The notes: generated by a model from the sequence alone, not told the origin. DNA of 64,000 bases from Aequorivita antarctica (GCF_007997155.1 NZ_VORT01000009.1:1-64000); one strand, 5' to 3'. Counted from the first letter of the stretch, positions 16,086-25,588 are shown. A program made the numbers and translations.

Positions 16086-16589
16086 TTACATCCCTTCCTT
16101 CAAAGGCTTTGTTGAGACGCTCATATCACGAACGCATACATATTTACCGTCTCGTTTTTCGAAAACAGACATATAATATCCATTTTCAGTTTCTGTGCCA
16201 GAGGCATCAAATTGAGTCCAGGAACCAATTTCCGTAGCAAGATCGCCATCAGCAAAAAGGTCAACTACCTTGTATACATTATATTCGCCCAAGGTGTCAT
16301 TAGCAATACTTTTTGCAACACTTTCCCGAATGGCAGCTTTACCCGAAATGGGTTGTTTATTACGACTATAACTTACTGCATCTTCGCTGTAATAAGCTAC
16401 AACTGCATCGGCATCCTTCGCCTTTTCCCCAGCGGAGTAAGCGTCTTCCATAGCCTGAATCTCAACTTTAAGATTGGCCATATCCATCGGTTCTACCTCG
16501 GTAGATTCTTCTTTTTGCTGGTTATTACAACCAGAAAGAGTAATAGCCAGAATTGTTATAAAACTGGCAAATTGAATGAATTTTTTCAT
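16086..16589 (-). CDS. DUF4440/SnoaL-like lipoprotein
   Basis: The protein has 167 residues. The signal peptide ends in the lipobox LSGC (Cys 21), followed by an acidic linker. The mature part is a typical DUF4440 domain: AMEDAYSAGEKAKDADAVVAYYSEDAVSYSRNKQPISGKAAI, then strands ending in YYMSVFEKRDGKYVCVRDMSVS. Such NTF2-fold proteins bind small molecules, but the ligand is unknown. Probably attached to a periplasm-facing membrane. It shares a terminator with the convergent DUF2130 gene. Confidence 0.85.
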   Translation of the reverse strand: MKKFIQFASFITILAITLSGCNNQQKEESTEVEPMDMANLKVEIQAMEDAYSAGEKAKDADAVVAYYSEDAVSYSRNKQPISGKAAIRESVAKSIANDTLGEYNVYKVVDLFADGDLATEIGSWTQFDASGTETENGYYMSVFEKRDGKYVCVRDMSVSTKPLKEGM

Positions 16590-16838
16590 AAATTAATTGG
16601 TTTTAGTTTGAACTTTAAATGTACAACAAATACCCAGATAATCAACACATTACGCAGCTATGATTTGAAGTATCCCTGCTATCGCGAACGTCTCGCTCGT
16701 GATTCCAATCATACTTGTTTTTTGATTGATTCTAACCTCATTATTTTATCGAAAATATAAAAGCTTGTAGATAAACAAACTATAGTGTAGTTTTATGTCT
16801 ATTAAACAACTAACACACTAACCAAAATCGCTACAAGT

Positions 16839-18920
16839 ATGTCTTTCACATTCAAAACCCCAACCCTCCAAAAACTAAAACCGTACTATCTCCTTTTTGC
16901 GTTACTCCTACTAGCAAACCAAGGCTGTAAAGAAAAAACAGAGAAGGTATCTTCGCAAGCAGATTTGCCCGAAAAAGAAACTTTTTCCGTGATTACTGGG
17001 GGTATAAAAGTGGGGCATTTAAACGTTACGCGTGCTGGTGATTCGGTTGCTATCGATTATGATTATAAAAACAATGGCAGGGGCCCAACTATAAAGGAAA
17101 CCGTAGTGCTTAACGCCGATGGGTTTCCCGTGCAATGGGATATTGCAGGGAGTTCTACTTTTGGCAACACCATAGACGAACATTATAAGCTGGACGGCAA
17201 AAACGCAAGTTGGAAAGACGCTTCTGGAGAAGCTACTGCAACTGTGGAAAAACCTTCCTTTTATGTAAACCAGTCAGGCAGTCCGTATTCGCTGTTTATG
17301 ACGGCGCGAGTGCTGTTAAATTCAAAAGACAAATCTGTATCGGCACTTCCTGCGGGAGATTTGAAGCTGACGGAGCTGGAAAGTATAGAAACAAAGACAG
17401 GCGATAGTCCATTAAAGCTGAAAACCTATGCTTTGTCTGGCGTAAACCTTAATCCTTCTTATTTTATTTTGGATGCTAACAACCAGTTTTTTGCTATGAT
17501 TGATGCTCGGTTTATCATAATAAGAGAGGGTTATGAGAGCGAAGAAAAAGAAATGCGGATGCTTGCCGAGAAGTATTCGGCAGAACGTTTTGAAGATTTG
17601 CAAAAGCGATTTGCACACAACTACGATAAAAATATTCGCATTCGCAACGTTAAGATATTCGATCCAAAAACTTTAGCACTTACTGATTTAGCTTCTGTAT
17701 TGGTAAGTGGCAACAAGATAGTAAGCATAGATGCGGCAGATGCTACTGGCGAAAACGAGATTGAAATAGATGGCGCTGGTGGAACCATAGTGGCAGGACT
17801 TTATGATATGCACGGCCATATGGGCGAAGATGATGCCATTCTAAATGTTTTGGCGGGGGTTACTTCAGTTCGCGATATGGGGAACAACAACGAAGTGCTG
17901 GATAGTCTTGTTCAAAAGATAAAATCTGGAACTTTAGCAGGCCCAAACATCACGCGAATGGGCTTTATAGAGGGCAAAAGTCCGTTTAGCGCCAATCTGG
18001 GGATTCTTGTGGATAGCGAAGAAGAAGCAATTGCAGCGGTTCAGACCTATGCCGATAAAGGGTTTTACGGGATAAAATTATACAACAGTATGACTGGGGC
18101 TTGGGCGCCTGCCATTGTTAAAAAAGCGCACGAATTGAATATGCCTGTTATGGGTCACGTGCCTGCTTTTTCCACTGCAAACGATATGCTGAATGCGGGT
18201 TTTGATGAATTGACCCACATTAACCAAACGATGTTGGGTTGGGTGCTGGAACCTGGGGAAGATACCCGTTCTTTATTGCGATTAACGGCCTTGCAACGTT
18301 TGCCAGATTTAGACTTGAACAGTGCACCCGTTCAAAAAACCTTGGATTTAATGGTGAAAAATAAAGTAGCGATGGATCCAACGCTGGCCATTCACGAGCT
18401 TTTATTGCTTTCCCGCAATGGGGAGACGCAGGTGGGTACTTTAGACTATATAGACCATATGCCCGCTAGTAGACAACGGGATGCTAAAGAGGCTATGGCA
18501 AGTATAGCCGATGACAAGGAAGATAAGGCTTACCGAGGGGCGTATGATAAAATTGTAGAAACTTTAAAAATGATGAAAGCGCGTGGTCTTTTAATCGTGC
18601 CAGGCACCGATTTGGGTGGCGCTTTTACCCTACATAGGGAATTGGAACTCTACCAACAAATTGGTTACACTCCAGCAGAATTATTGAAATTGGGTAGTTA
18701 TGATATGGCCCAATATCTTGGACAAAAAGATAGAGGTGCCATTGAACCGGGGATGCTGGCTGATTTTTTTCTTATTCCTAATGATCCAACAAAAGATATT
18801 AAGGCAATAAAAACAATCTCCATGGTGTCTCGCGGCGGAGTGCTGTATTTCCCGAGTGAGATATATCCCGAATTTGGTATTACGCCGTTTGTTGAAAAGC
18901 CAGTGGTTAAAGGGAATTAG
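16839..18920 (+). CDS. Amidohydrolase lipoprotein
   Basis: The protein has 693 residues. A lipobox (LANQGC, Cys 30) marks a lipoprotein. Residues about 45-265 are an N-terminal beta-rich extension without a family I can name. The metal-dependent hydrolase domain spans about 266-675: HGH at residues 325-327 (DMHGHMG), the Lys segment GIKLYNS, further His ligands in MGHVPA and ELTHIN, and Asp in PGTDLGG, as in imidazolonepropionase/dipeptidase-like amidohydrolases. It probably hydrolyses a small amide or peptide in the periplasm. Substrate unknown. Confidence 0.87.
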   Translation: MSFTFKTPTLQKLKPYYLLFALLLLANQGCKEKTEKVSSQADLPEKETFSVITGGIKVGHLNVTRAGDSVAIDYDYKNNGRGPTIKETVVLNADGFPVQWDIAGSSTFGNTIDEHYKLDGKNASWKDASGEATATVEKPSFYVNQSGSPYSLFMTARVLLNSKDKSVSALPAGDLKLTELESIETKTGDSPLKLKTYALSGVNLNPSYFILDANNQFFAMIDARFIIIREGYESEEKEMRMLAEKYSAERFEDLQKRFAHNYDKNIRIRNVKIFDPKTLALTDLASVLVSGNKIVSIDAADATGENEIEIDGAGGTIVAGLYDMHGHMGEDDAILNVLAGVTSVRDMGNNNEVLDSLVQKIKSGTLAGPNITRMGFIEGKSPFSANLGILVDSEEEAIAAVQTYADKGFYGIKLYNSMTGAWAPAIVKKAHELNMPVMGHVPAFSTANDMLNAGFDELTHINQTMLGWVLEPGEDTRSLLRLTALQRLPDLDLNSAPVQKTLDLMVKNKVAMDPTLAIHELLLLSRNGETQVGTLDYIDHMPASRQRDAKEAMASIADDKEDKAYRGAYDKIVETLKMMKARGLLIVPGTDLGGAFTLHRELELYQQIGYTPAELLKLGSYDMAQYLGQKDRGAIEPGMLADFFLIPNDPTKDIKAIKTISMVSRGGVLYFPSEIYPEFGITPFVEKPVVKGN

Positions 18921-18986
18921 AGCCTATATATATTATACCTAAAGGAACTCTACTTCTAGCTTTTGATAAATACGAATAATTATAAT

Positions 18987-19478
18987 ATGAAATCATCAAA
19001 AAAAATAGTACTTCTACTATCAATAATTTCAGCAAGTTTTTTTTCTTCTTGCAATGAACACAAGTCCAAAGAAAAGGAAGTAGTAAAGAAAGAAGTAGAT
19101 TTTCAAATGATGGAAAATTCCACTATGGGAGACGATAATAGAGTATCTTTAAAGTTAAACCCAATGCAAAAGAATCATCAATTGATGAATATGAGAGATC
19201 ATTTAGATGCAGTCCAAAATATTGTTACTCTTTTATCTGAAGAAAAATATAATGAAGCTTCAAAAATTGCCTATACTAGATTAGGTTCAACCACAGAAAT
19301 GAAATTAATGTGTGCATCCTTTGGCGATAAGGAGTTTGAAAATTTAGGATTAAAATTCCATGAAAGTGCAGACAAAATGAGTGAAGTTTTTAAAAGTGGC
19401 GATAAAAACAAATCATTAAAAGCATTGTCAAATACAATGAATTTTTGCGTGCAATGTCACGCAACATATCGTCAATAA
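18987..19478 (+). CDS. Lipoprotein with C-terminal c-type heme motif (cytochrome c'-like)
   Basis: From the ATG at 18987 the product has 163 residues. A lipobox SSC (Cys 22) is followed by a Lys/Glu-rich linker and an all-helical domain with conserved His/Met residues (KNHQLMNMRDHLDAV). A single heme-attachment motif CVQCH stands at 154-158, near the C-terminus, the position found in cytochrome c'. I infer a four-helix bundle with one covalent heme. It lies 66 bases after the amidohydrolase gene and could share its transcript. A TTG at 18963 is an alternative start. Confidence 0.72.
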   Translation: MKSSKKIVLLLSIISASFFSSCNEHKSKEKEVVKKEVDFQMMENSTMGDDNRVSLKLNPMQKNHQLMNMRDHLDAVQNIVTLLSEEKYNEASKIAYTRLGSTTEMKLMCASFGDKEFENLGLKFHESADKMSEVFKSGDKNKSLKALSNTMNFCVQCHATYRQ

Positions 19479-19558
19479 AAACAGTGTAGAAAAAATCTAA
19501 AAATGAAATTTTACACTTCACTTCCAAAAGGGCTAAAACCCTAATACAATATTCATTC

Positions 19559-19963
19559 ATGAACTACGCTGTAAAAGCGGAAGCATCCTCAAAAAGCAAG
19601 GCTTCCATTCACATTAAGCAATCGGAGATAAGTTTTGGCATTACTCCCGAGACTGCAGATACGTTGGCAAATCCAGCCGAGCTGTTTTTGGGTTCCCTTT
19701 CGTCCTGTATTCTTAAAAACGTAGAACGGTTTTCCACTTTTATGAATTTTGAATACTCCCGTGCCGAAATAACTATTAATGCTACCCGATTAGAGAAACC
19801 GCCGCGAATGGATGAAATAAATTATGAGCTGCGGATTTATAGCCAAGACAGTAATTTGAATCTCGATCTGCTAAAAAAGAATATCGAAAAGTTTGGTACT
19901 ATATACAATACGGTTAAGATTTCCTGCACTATCACGGGTACTATTATAAAGATAGCGGAATAA
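19559..19963 (+). CDS. OsmC family protein
   Basis: The protein has 134 residues. It follows the OsmC/YhfA fold pattern: PAELFLGSLSSCILKNVERFS carries the conserved Cys of the central helix, although the usual paired downstream Cys appears as KISCTITG near the end. In the family these two cysteines reduce organic hydroperoxides. Cytosolic. It stands alone, convergent with the membrane partner of the sigma factor. Confidence 0.85.
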   Translation: MNYAVKAEASSKSKASIHIKQSEISFGITPETADTLANPAELFLGSLSSCILKNVERFSTFMNFEYSRAEITINATRLEKPPRMDEINYELRIYSQDSNLNLDLLKKNIEKFGTIYNTVKISCTITGTIIKIAE

Positions 19964-19981
19964 AAAGTTTATTATTTCATT

Positions 19982-20392
19982 TTAAACAAACTGTCGTTTA
20001 TCAAAATAACGTTTAAGCATTGGGATTTGTATGCATAGCATAAGCGCCAATAACATAACTGCATAACCCGTTATTTTTGGAATGCTCATTGCCGCAACTT
20101 TCTTGGAAAGGAGATTGTTTTCCATGAAATTAAACGAAAAGGTGGGCAAGTCTAAGGGCGTGGGTTGTACCACGAACCAGATATAGCTCGTGAAGCCAAC
20201 AACAAGCGCAGCAATAGCAATCCAGATATATATCGGGATCAAGGGTCTGTAACGCACTGCGACACTATGTTGTTCAGCGTTTATCGCAGCCATTACCTTG
20301 TTGGTAAACTGTAAGGAAGGGCTTTCCAAAGTAGATTTCTGCATCGCCTTGGCTACCAAATGTTCTAACTGTTTAGCTTCGTTCTCTTTCAT
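19982..20392 (-). CDS. Small membrane protein, probable anti-sigma or sigma-linked factor
   Basis: The protein has 136 residues. A cytosolic helical N-terminus (KENEAKQLEHLVAKAMQKST) precedes two hydrophobic segments (PIYIWIAIAALVVGFTSYIWF; ITGYAVMLLALMLCIQIPML). There is no zinc-binding ZAS motif. Its start overlaps the 3' end of the ECF sigma gene by 20 bases, so the two are coupled, and an anti-sigma or modulating role is inferred from that position only. Confidence 0.65.
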   Translation of the reverse strand: MKENEAKQLEHLVAKAMQKSTLESPSLQFTNKVMAAINAEQHSVAVRYRPLIPIYIWIAIAALVVGFTSYIWFVVQPTPLDLPTFSFNFMENNLLSKKVAAMSIPKITGYAVMLLALMLCIQIPMLKRYFDKRQFV

Positions 20393-20963
20393 AACGTTGT
20401 ATTGTTTCTGGTTCCAGCTGTTGTTTTAATATGATTGCCAGTCTTTTTCTGGCTCGGTGTATATTTACCTTTACAGTGTTTGTCTCCATATTCACAATGT
20501 GTGAAATCTCTTCTAAAGATAGTTCTTCAAAATAAAATAAACTAAGCAAAAAACTGTCCTTGCTCGCTAATTGTTGCAAACAGTCTTGAATGGTCTGTTG
20601 TTGTTCTTTTTCTTCCAAAGCATCCAGCGCATTGTCCACGGTTTTTATTTGATGTTCCGTAAAGGAATCTATGGCTACATCATTATAATGCTTTTTGTTC
20701 TTTTTTATTCTGTCCAAACACGTATTGTAAGCCACTTTGTAAACCCAAGTTGACAATTTGGAATCGCCTTTAAACTTCGGCAAAGCTTTAAAAACCTTTA
20801 TAAAAGTGTCTTGGGAAACCTCTTCTGCCTCTTCACGGTTTTTCAACATTCGTATTGCCAATGTAAACACCAAGTCCTTATAACGGTCCACCAAAACGGC
20901 AAAGGCCTGGGTATCTCCCCCAATGATTTGATTGATGATAATGGTTTCTTGGTCAGTGGTCAT
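20373..20963 (-). CDS. ECF-type RNA polymerase sigma factor
   Basis: The protein has 196 residues. Region 2 (DTQAFAVLVDRYKDLVFTLAIRMLKNREEAEEVSQDTFIKVFKAL) and region 4 (LSLFYFEELSLEEISHIVNMETNTVKVNIHRARKRL) are complete and separated by a short acidic linker, as in sigma-70 ECF members. It is cotranscribed with the small membrane protein overlapping its end, and divergent from a DUF6249 gene 146 bases away, which may be a target. Confidence 0.93.
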   Translation of the reverse strand: MTTDQETIIINQIIGGDTQAFAVLVDRYKDLVFTLAIRMLKNREEAEEVSQDTFIKVFKALPKFKGDSKLSTWVYKVAYNTCLDRIKKNKKHYNDVAIDSFTEHQIKTVDNALDALEEKEQQQTIQDCLQQLASKDSFLLSLFYFEELSLEEISHIVNMETNTVKVNIHRARKRLAIILKQQLEPETIQRYERERS

Positions 20964-21108
20964 TTGATGATAAGACGACGGGAACTAAAGATAGGTTACA
21001 GGGGTTTGAAAAAAAAATGGCAAAGAGTGTAACCTAAACTAAAAAGATGTCGTCATAGGCTATGAACGCATTAAATTTCATCAATCAATCAATTAAAAAC
21101 GAACTATT

Positions 21109-21456
21109 ATGGGAGCAGAATTTGTTATCATGCCGTTGCTTATCGCAGCCTTCTTCGGAATCTTTTATTTACATTATTCCACACGTAACAAAGAGCGCAT
21201 GGCGCTTATAGAAAAAGGGGCGGATGCCAGTATTTTTGTTAAAGGGAAATCGAAAACAGGACCTATATGGAAAATCCTTATTTTGAACTTGGCGCTATTA
21301 TTAATGGGCATAGGTGTGGGTATTTTTATAGCCTCTTTACTTCATTACAATATGGGCGTGGAAGAAGAAGTGGCCTATCCGGGAACTATTTTTCTAATGG
21401 CGGGTATTGGCTTGTTTACTGGCTTTAGCATGACCAAGAAATTAGATAAAGAGTAA
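21109..21456 (+). CDS. DUF6249-like membrane protein
   Basis: The protein has 115 residues. There are three hydrophobic segments (FVIMPLLIAAFFGIFYLHY; ILILNLALLLMGIGVGIFIASLL; TIFLMAGIGLFTGFSM). A conserved-looking cytosolic loop, STRNKERMALIEKGADASIF, matches the DUF6249 pattern in which RN(K)ERMALIEKG is the hallmark. The gene is often found beside ECF sigma genes, as here (divergent). Function is unknown. Confidence 0.8.
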   Translation: MGAEFVIMPLLIAAFFGIFYLHYSTRNKERMALIEKGADASIFVKGKSKTGPIWKILILNLALLLMGIGVGIFIASLLHYNMGVEEEVAYPGTIFLMAGIGLFTGFSMTKKLDKE

Positions 21457-21488
21457 GTTAGAAACATTGCTATTTCTACTTAAAGTTG

Positions 21489-21523
21489 CAAAGCGCTCCT
21501 TTTCCATTGGGTGCGCTTTGTTA
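21489..21523 (+). terminator. Probable terminator after the DUF6249 gene
   Basis: The stem CAAAGCGC / GCGCTTTG (21489-21496 and 21513-21520) has a 16-base loop and is followed by TTATT. The U-tract is short, so efficiency is uncertain. Confidence 0.5.
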
Positions 21524-21682
21524 TTAAATAGTAATAGATTATTGCTCTTCCTGTTTTCTTTTTCCAGTTGTATTTTGGCAAGGGTAAGCGAAGGAAAGCT
21601 AATATTCTTTTGTAACAGAAACACTTATGTGTCGTCTTATTTTTAATCAAAAAGATTATCATCAATCAAAATCAATCAAAAC

Positions 21683-23440
21683 ATGAAATTACAGAAAAAC
21701 AGCTTGCGCAGAACCACCTATCTTGTGGTTATTGCCTTTGTGGCAACACTTACGGTTAGCTTTGCGCAAACCAAAACGAAGCAACTAGATGCGCTTCTAA
21801 ATAAATACACCGAATACGGCCAATTTAACGGTTCGGTACTGGTGGCAGACCACGGGAAGATCATCTATAAAAAAGGGTTTGGCTCGGCGAATATGGAATG
21901 GGAAATTCCCAACACGCCAGATAATAAGCATCGTTTGGGGAGCATTACCAAACAATTTACGTCTATGCTCATTATGCAGTTGGTGGCTGAAGGGAAGCTG
22001 GACTTACAGGCAACTATTTCCAAATATCTACCGGATTATTCAAAAGTGAATGGTGATAAAATCACCATCCACCAATTATTGACGCATACTTCGGGCACGC
22101 CCAATTATACATCGTTTCCAGACTTTTTTAAGAAGCTGAGCCGTGATCCATACACGCCAACGGAGATGATGAAGCTGTATGCTGATTCTACCTTAACCTT
22201 TACACCTGGGGAGCGGTTTGCTTATAGCAATTCGGGTTATATTACCTTGGGTGCCATAATTGAAAAAGTTACTGGAAAACCTTATGAGGAGGTATTGCAG
22301 GAGAATATATTCGACCCTTTGAAAATGAATAGTACAGGCTTTGATCACCACAACAAAATACTTAAGAAACGGGCTGCTGGTTACGAAATGAATAGAAGTA
22401 ACCTTGAAAACGCACCCTATATAGATATGTCCACACCTTATGCGGCGGGTTCTCTTTATTCCACGGTGGAAGACTTGTTTTTGTGGGACCAGGCATTGTA
22501 CACAGAAAAGTTGCTTCCGAAGAAATACAGGGATATGCTATTTGAAAAGTACGTCTCCGCCTTTGGGCAACATTATGGTTATGGATGGTCTATTGGCACC
22601 ATGCCTATTGGAAATACTGAAGACAAAAAAGAAATTATTGGTCATGGCGGCGGGATCAATGGGTTTAACACGCTTATTACCCGTATGCCACAAGATAAAT
22701 CTTCCATTATTTTGTTGAACAATACTGGAAGTGCCCCCTTGGATAAGATAACCATTGCAATCTCCGGAATTCTTTATGGGAAGTCCTATGATTTTCCAAA
22801 GAAATCAATAGCCGATGCAGTTTACAACGAAATTATAGATAAGGATTTAAAAGCTGGTCTTTCCTTTTATGAAAAGAATAAAGGTGCAAAAGAATATTCC
22901 TTTGACGAAAGTGAAATGAATGCTATAGGCTATCGTTTGCTGCAAGCTGGAAAGAAGCAAGAGGCAGAAGCGGTTTTTAAACTGAACATAGAAGCGTTTC
23001 CAAAATCTTTCAATGTGTATGACAGTTATGCCGAGGCTTTGATGGAGCAGGGCAAGAATGAGTTGGCGATTACCAATTATAAGAAATCTATTGAAATGAA
23101 TCCTGAAAACCAAAATGGCATTGATATGTTGAAAAAGTTGGGTGTTGAAGTTGATGCCATAGTGAAAGAAGTGACCGTGCCGGATGCTGTTTTGGAAAGT
23201 TATGTGGGTAGCTATGAACTAAAGCCAGGGTTTGTTCTTACTATTGCGAAAACTGGAAGTCAACTGAATGCGCAAGCAACGGGCCAGTCAGCTTATGATA
23301 TCCTTCCAAAATCTGAGACTGAGTTTTATGTGAATGCGATTTCAGCACAAATTGTTTTTAATGTAAATGGTGCTGGAGCTGTTGAAAGCTTAACCCTTTT
23401 TCAGCGTGGGAAGGAGATTGTTGGGAAGCGGATGGAGTAG
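21683..23440 (+). CDS. Serine hydrolase (class C beta-lactamase-like) with C-terminal TPR and DUF3471-like domain
   Basis: The protein has 585 residues. A signal peptide ends at SFAQ. The penicillin-binding-protein fold carries S87-ITK90, the YSN motif (181-183) and GHGGGINGF in place of KTG. Residues about 395-475 hold tetratricopeptide-like helices (AYRLLQAGKKQEAEAVFKLN; YAEALMEQGKNELAITNYKKS). The last 90 residues (YVGSYELKPGFVLTIAKTG) resemble the lipocalin-like tail of many such hydrolases. Likely a periplasmic esterase or peptidase; a true beta-lactamase role is not indicated. Confidence 0.9.
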   Translation: MKLQKNSLRRTTYLVVIAFVATLTVSFAQTKTKQLDALLNKYTEYGQFNGSVLVADHGKIIYKKGFGSANMEWEIPNTPDNKHRLGSITKQFTSMLIMQLVAEGKLDLQATISKYLPDYSKVNGDKITIHQLLTHTSGTPNYTSFPDFFKKLSRDPYTPTEMMKLYADSTLTFTPGERFAYSNSGYITLGAIIEKVTGKPYEEVLQENIFDPLKMNSTGFDHHNKILKKRAAGYEMNRSNLENAPYIDMSTPYAAGSLYSTVEDLFLWDQALYTEKLLPKKYRDMLFEKYVSAFGQHYGYGWSIGTMPIGNTEDKKEIIGHGGGINGFNTLITRMPQDKSSIILLNNTGSAPLDKITIAISGILYGKSYDFPKKSIADAVYNEIIDKDLKAGLSFYEKNKGAKEYSFDESEMNAIGYRLLQAGKKQEAEAVFKLNIEAFPKSFNVYDSYAEALMEQGKNELAITNYKKSIEMNPENQNGIDMLKKLGVEVDAIVKEVTVPDAVLESYVGSYELKPGFVLTIAKTGSQLNAQATGQSAYDILPKSETEFYVNAISAQIVFNVNGAGAVESLTLFQRGKEIVGKRME

Positions 23441-23443
23441 TTT

Positions 23444-23478
23444 GTGAGTAGTGAGTAGTGAGTCGTGAGTCGTGAATC
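23444..23478. repeat. Heptad tandem repeat, 5 units (GTGAGTA/GTGAGTC/GTGAATC)
   Basis: Five consecutive 7-base units start four bases after the stop codon of the serine hydrolase gene: GTGAGTA twice, GTGAGTC twice, GTGAATC once. The last unit is the same heptad seen at 3002-3029, about 20 kb away. Confidence 0.9.
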
Positions 23479-23673
23479 CGATAGAATCAGGATGCTATCA
23501 ATCTAAAAATTGACAAATAACTTTTTAAAATAGCTTATAGGTTTCTTAAGGAAATCTGTAGGCTATTTTGTTTCTGATGATAGGTAGTTTATAATTGGAT
23601 GTCATTTTGTACATTTAATGATTAGTGACCAATCATTTAAAATCTTACGCTACCTAAAACTAACCCCAACAGT

Positions 23674-24246
23674 ATGAAGAAAGCATTATTATTAATTACT
23701 GCTTGTATTTTAGCAATAGCTTGTGGCAACTCTGAAACTTCCAAAAGTGAAAACCCACAAACTGAAGCTGTAGCAACTGAAAAAGCAGTGGAGCCTACTG
23801 CAACCGAAAGCGCTTCGTCGCCCTGTGGTTTCGTTACTGAAACAAAAATCAAAGAAGTTTTGGGCATAGCAGCTGATGCGACCACCGAAATGAGGGACGT
23901 GATGCGCACCTATCCCACTTGTTTTTACAAATGGGAGTCTGTTATGTTTTCAACCAAACGAACTATTGCGGGCAAAGAAGTAAGTCTTGATTTTCCCGCA
24001 GAAGTAGCTATAATATTGGTTAAAGATGCTACGCCACAAATGTTTGAAACTTCAACGAAGGTTTATAAAGATGGAGAGGCAATAGAAGGACTTGCCGACA
24101 TGGCAATTTGGGGCTCAACAAGGTCGCAACTTACCTTTTTGGCAAAAGGCACGATGATTCATTTACATGTAAAAGTTTCTGGCGATGCAGCTGCTAATAA
24201 AGCAAAGGCACTTGCATTGGCAGCTTTAATTATTCAGAAGCTGTAA
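23674..24246 (+). CDS. Lipoprotein of unknown function
   Basis: The protein has 190 residues. The lipobox AIAC (Cys 17) is followed by a low-complexity Glu/Thr/Ala linker to about residue 48. The globular part begins CGFVTETKIKEVLGI and includes YPTCFYKWESVMF and LADMAIWGSTRSQLTFLAKGTMIHLHV. The pattern of an early Cys, a short helix and antiparallel strands recalls small ligand-binding lipoproteins, but I do not recognise a named family. It stands alone and is convergent with the SCO1 operon. Confidence 0.7.
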   Translation: MKKALLLITACILAIACGNSETSKSENPQTEAVATEKAVEPTATESASSPCGFVTETKIKEVLGIAADATTEMRDVMRTYPTCFYKWESVMFSTKRTIAGKEVSLDFPAEVAIILVKDATPQMFETSTKVYKDGEAIEGLADMAIWGSTRSQLTFLAKGTMIHLHVKVSGDAAANKAKALALAALIIQKL

Positions 24247-24297
24247 GAGGAACTTTGAAAAAAGACTGTATTAGCGTTTTTGTATAAATAAGATTTT

Positions 24298-24987
24298 TTA
24301 CTCTATTTTCAGGTTCTTGATATCTGTAATCAATTGCGCAATCGAAGCTCTGTTTAGGCCGTTATAGATACCTCTAATATGTTTGTTTTTATCAATGAGT
24401 AAAAAGTTTTCGGTGTGGAGAAAATCTTCTATACTTTTTGGTACTCCCAAATCATTTTCAACAAAATATTGATCTCTGCCCAACGAATAAATTTCTTTTT
24501 TATCACCAGTTACGAGATGCCATTTGTTATCAATTACCCCATGGGTTTCAGCGTATTCTTTTAAAACCGGAACCGAATCTGTCGACGGCATTACTGAATG
24601 CGATAGCAGAAGAATATCATCATCATTTTTAAATTCTTCCTGTAACTTAATCATACTTTCGGCCAACTGCGGACAAATTCCGGGGCAAATGGTAAAGAAG
24701 AAATCGGTGACATAGATTTTATCTTCAAAAGTCTTCTGTGTAACCGTATCGCCTAATTGATTAATCAATTTAAAATCTGGAATCTTATGAAAATCCTTTT
24801 CTTCCTGAGATCCCGGAGTCAACCAATTTGGGGTAAACGATTCCTCGTTGTAATAGGGCAGGTGTTCTGTTCTACTTGTTTCAACAACTTTAATGTTTTC
24901 TTTTTTAGTTTCATTTTCACACCCCGTACAGAGTATAAACAGTAAAAACACTTGGCTATATCTTTTTATCTCTAATAACTTTTTCAT
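24298..24987 (-). CDS. SCO1/SenC family lipoprotein
   Basis: From the ATG at 24987 the product has 229 residues with lipobox LCTGC. The thioredoxin-like SCO domain contains the copper-binding CxxxC (FFFTICPGICPQL) and a late His (HTENFLLIDKNKHI), the three ligands used by SCO proteins in copper delivery and in thiol-disulfide exchange for cytochrome oxidase assembly. It is the last gene of a four-gene minus-strand group and overlaps the YwqK-like gene by 32 bases. An upstream in-frame ATG at 25071 would remove the signal peptide from the N-terminus, so I rejected it. Confidence 0.9.
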   Translation of the reverse strand: MKKLLEIKRYSQVFLLFILCTGCENETKKENIKVVETSRTEHLPYYNEESFTPNWLTPGSQEEKDFHKIPDFKLINQLGDTVTQKTFEDKIYVTDFFFTICPGICPQLAESMIKLQEEFKNDDDILLLSHSVMPSTDSVPVLKEYAETHGVIDNKWHLVTGDKKEIYSLGRDQYFVENDLGVPKSIEDFLHTENFLLIDKNKHIRGIYNGLNRASIAQLITDIKNLKIE

Positions 24988-25582
24988 CTTCCAATTTATA
25001 ACACGAATTTGCTCTGCGCATTCCAAAAATACGTCCGTTTTTAGCTTCGTAATTAACATACAATTTTCCATTTTCTAACCAGGCTTTTTGCAGGCCATTT
25101 TCACTCCCGTTGACAAGTTGCCTTTCTTTTGCAAGCTGTCCATTAGGATACCATTCTTTTTCAAAACCTTGTTTTATACCGTCTACATAATTGGATTGAG
25201 CAGATAGTGCACCATTATCCCACCAAGTTTTATAAACGCTATTTAATCGGTTGTGTTTATAATAAGATTCTACCCGAAGCACACCTTTTTCTGACCATTT
25301 TCTTGCAATCCCTTCTCTTTTGCCATTGATAAAACCAATTTTTTCAGCTAAAGTATCATTCGGGTAAAACACAAGAGAATAACCAGAAAAGGGTGCGTTT
25401 TTATAATACCATTTTCCTTCTATTTGATTGAGAGTCAATTCTTTTTTTAATACCTCAACATTTTCAATAGCCAAGTCTTTTTCAGCGACAACGGCCATGC
25501 CATGGTCTTTATTATCTACTAAAGCGTCATTGCAATTAGTAAATAAGAAAAGCGCAAAGGGTATAAGAAAAAGAGTTTTCAT
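24956..25582 (-). CDS. MORN/YwqK-like repeat lipoprotein
   Basis: The protein has 208 residues. A signal peptide with lipobox FTNC (Cys 17) precedes four to five MORN-like repeats (GFINGKREGIARKWSEKGVL, YKHNRLNSVYKTWWDNGAL, YVDGIKQGFEKEWYPNGQL, LVNGSENGLQKAWLENGKL). The YwqK family is labelled antitoxin in one Bacillus context, but a secreted lipoprotein like this one is more likely a surface or periplasmic scaffold. It starts 6 bases after the YHYH gene and overlaps the SCO1 gene. Confidence 0.82.
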   Translation of the reverse strand: MKTLFLIPFALFLFTNCNDALVDNKDHGMAVVAEKDLAIENVEVLKKELTLNQIEGKWYYKNAPFSGYSLVFYPNDTLAEKIGFINGKREGIARKWSEKGVLRVESYYKHNRLNSVYKTWWDNGALSAQSNYVDGIKQGFEKEWYPNGQLAKERQLVNGSENGLQKAWLENGKLYVNYEAKNGRIFGMRRANSCYKLEDEKVIRDKKI

Positions 25583-25588
25583 ATTGGA

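Noticed and set aside
16839-18920. Interpretation of the amidohydrolase as a broken gene with a fused N-terminal domain
   Set aside because: The frame is uninterrupted, the lipobox is intact and all metal-ligand motifs are in order; the N-terminal extension is simply an unassigned domain.
21442-21665. Short minus-strand frames after the DUF6249 gene
   Set aside because: They overlap a likely terminator, show no recognisable domain and their starts lie in AT-rich DNA.
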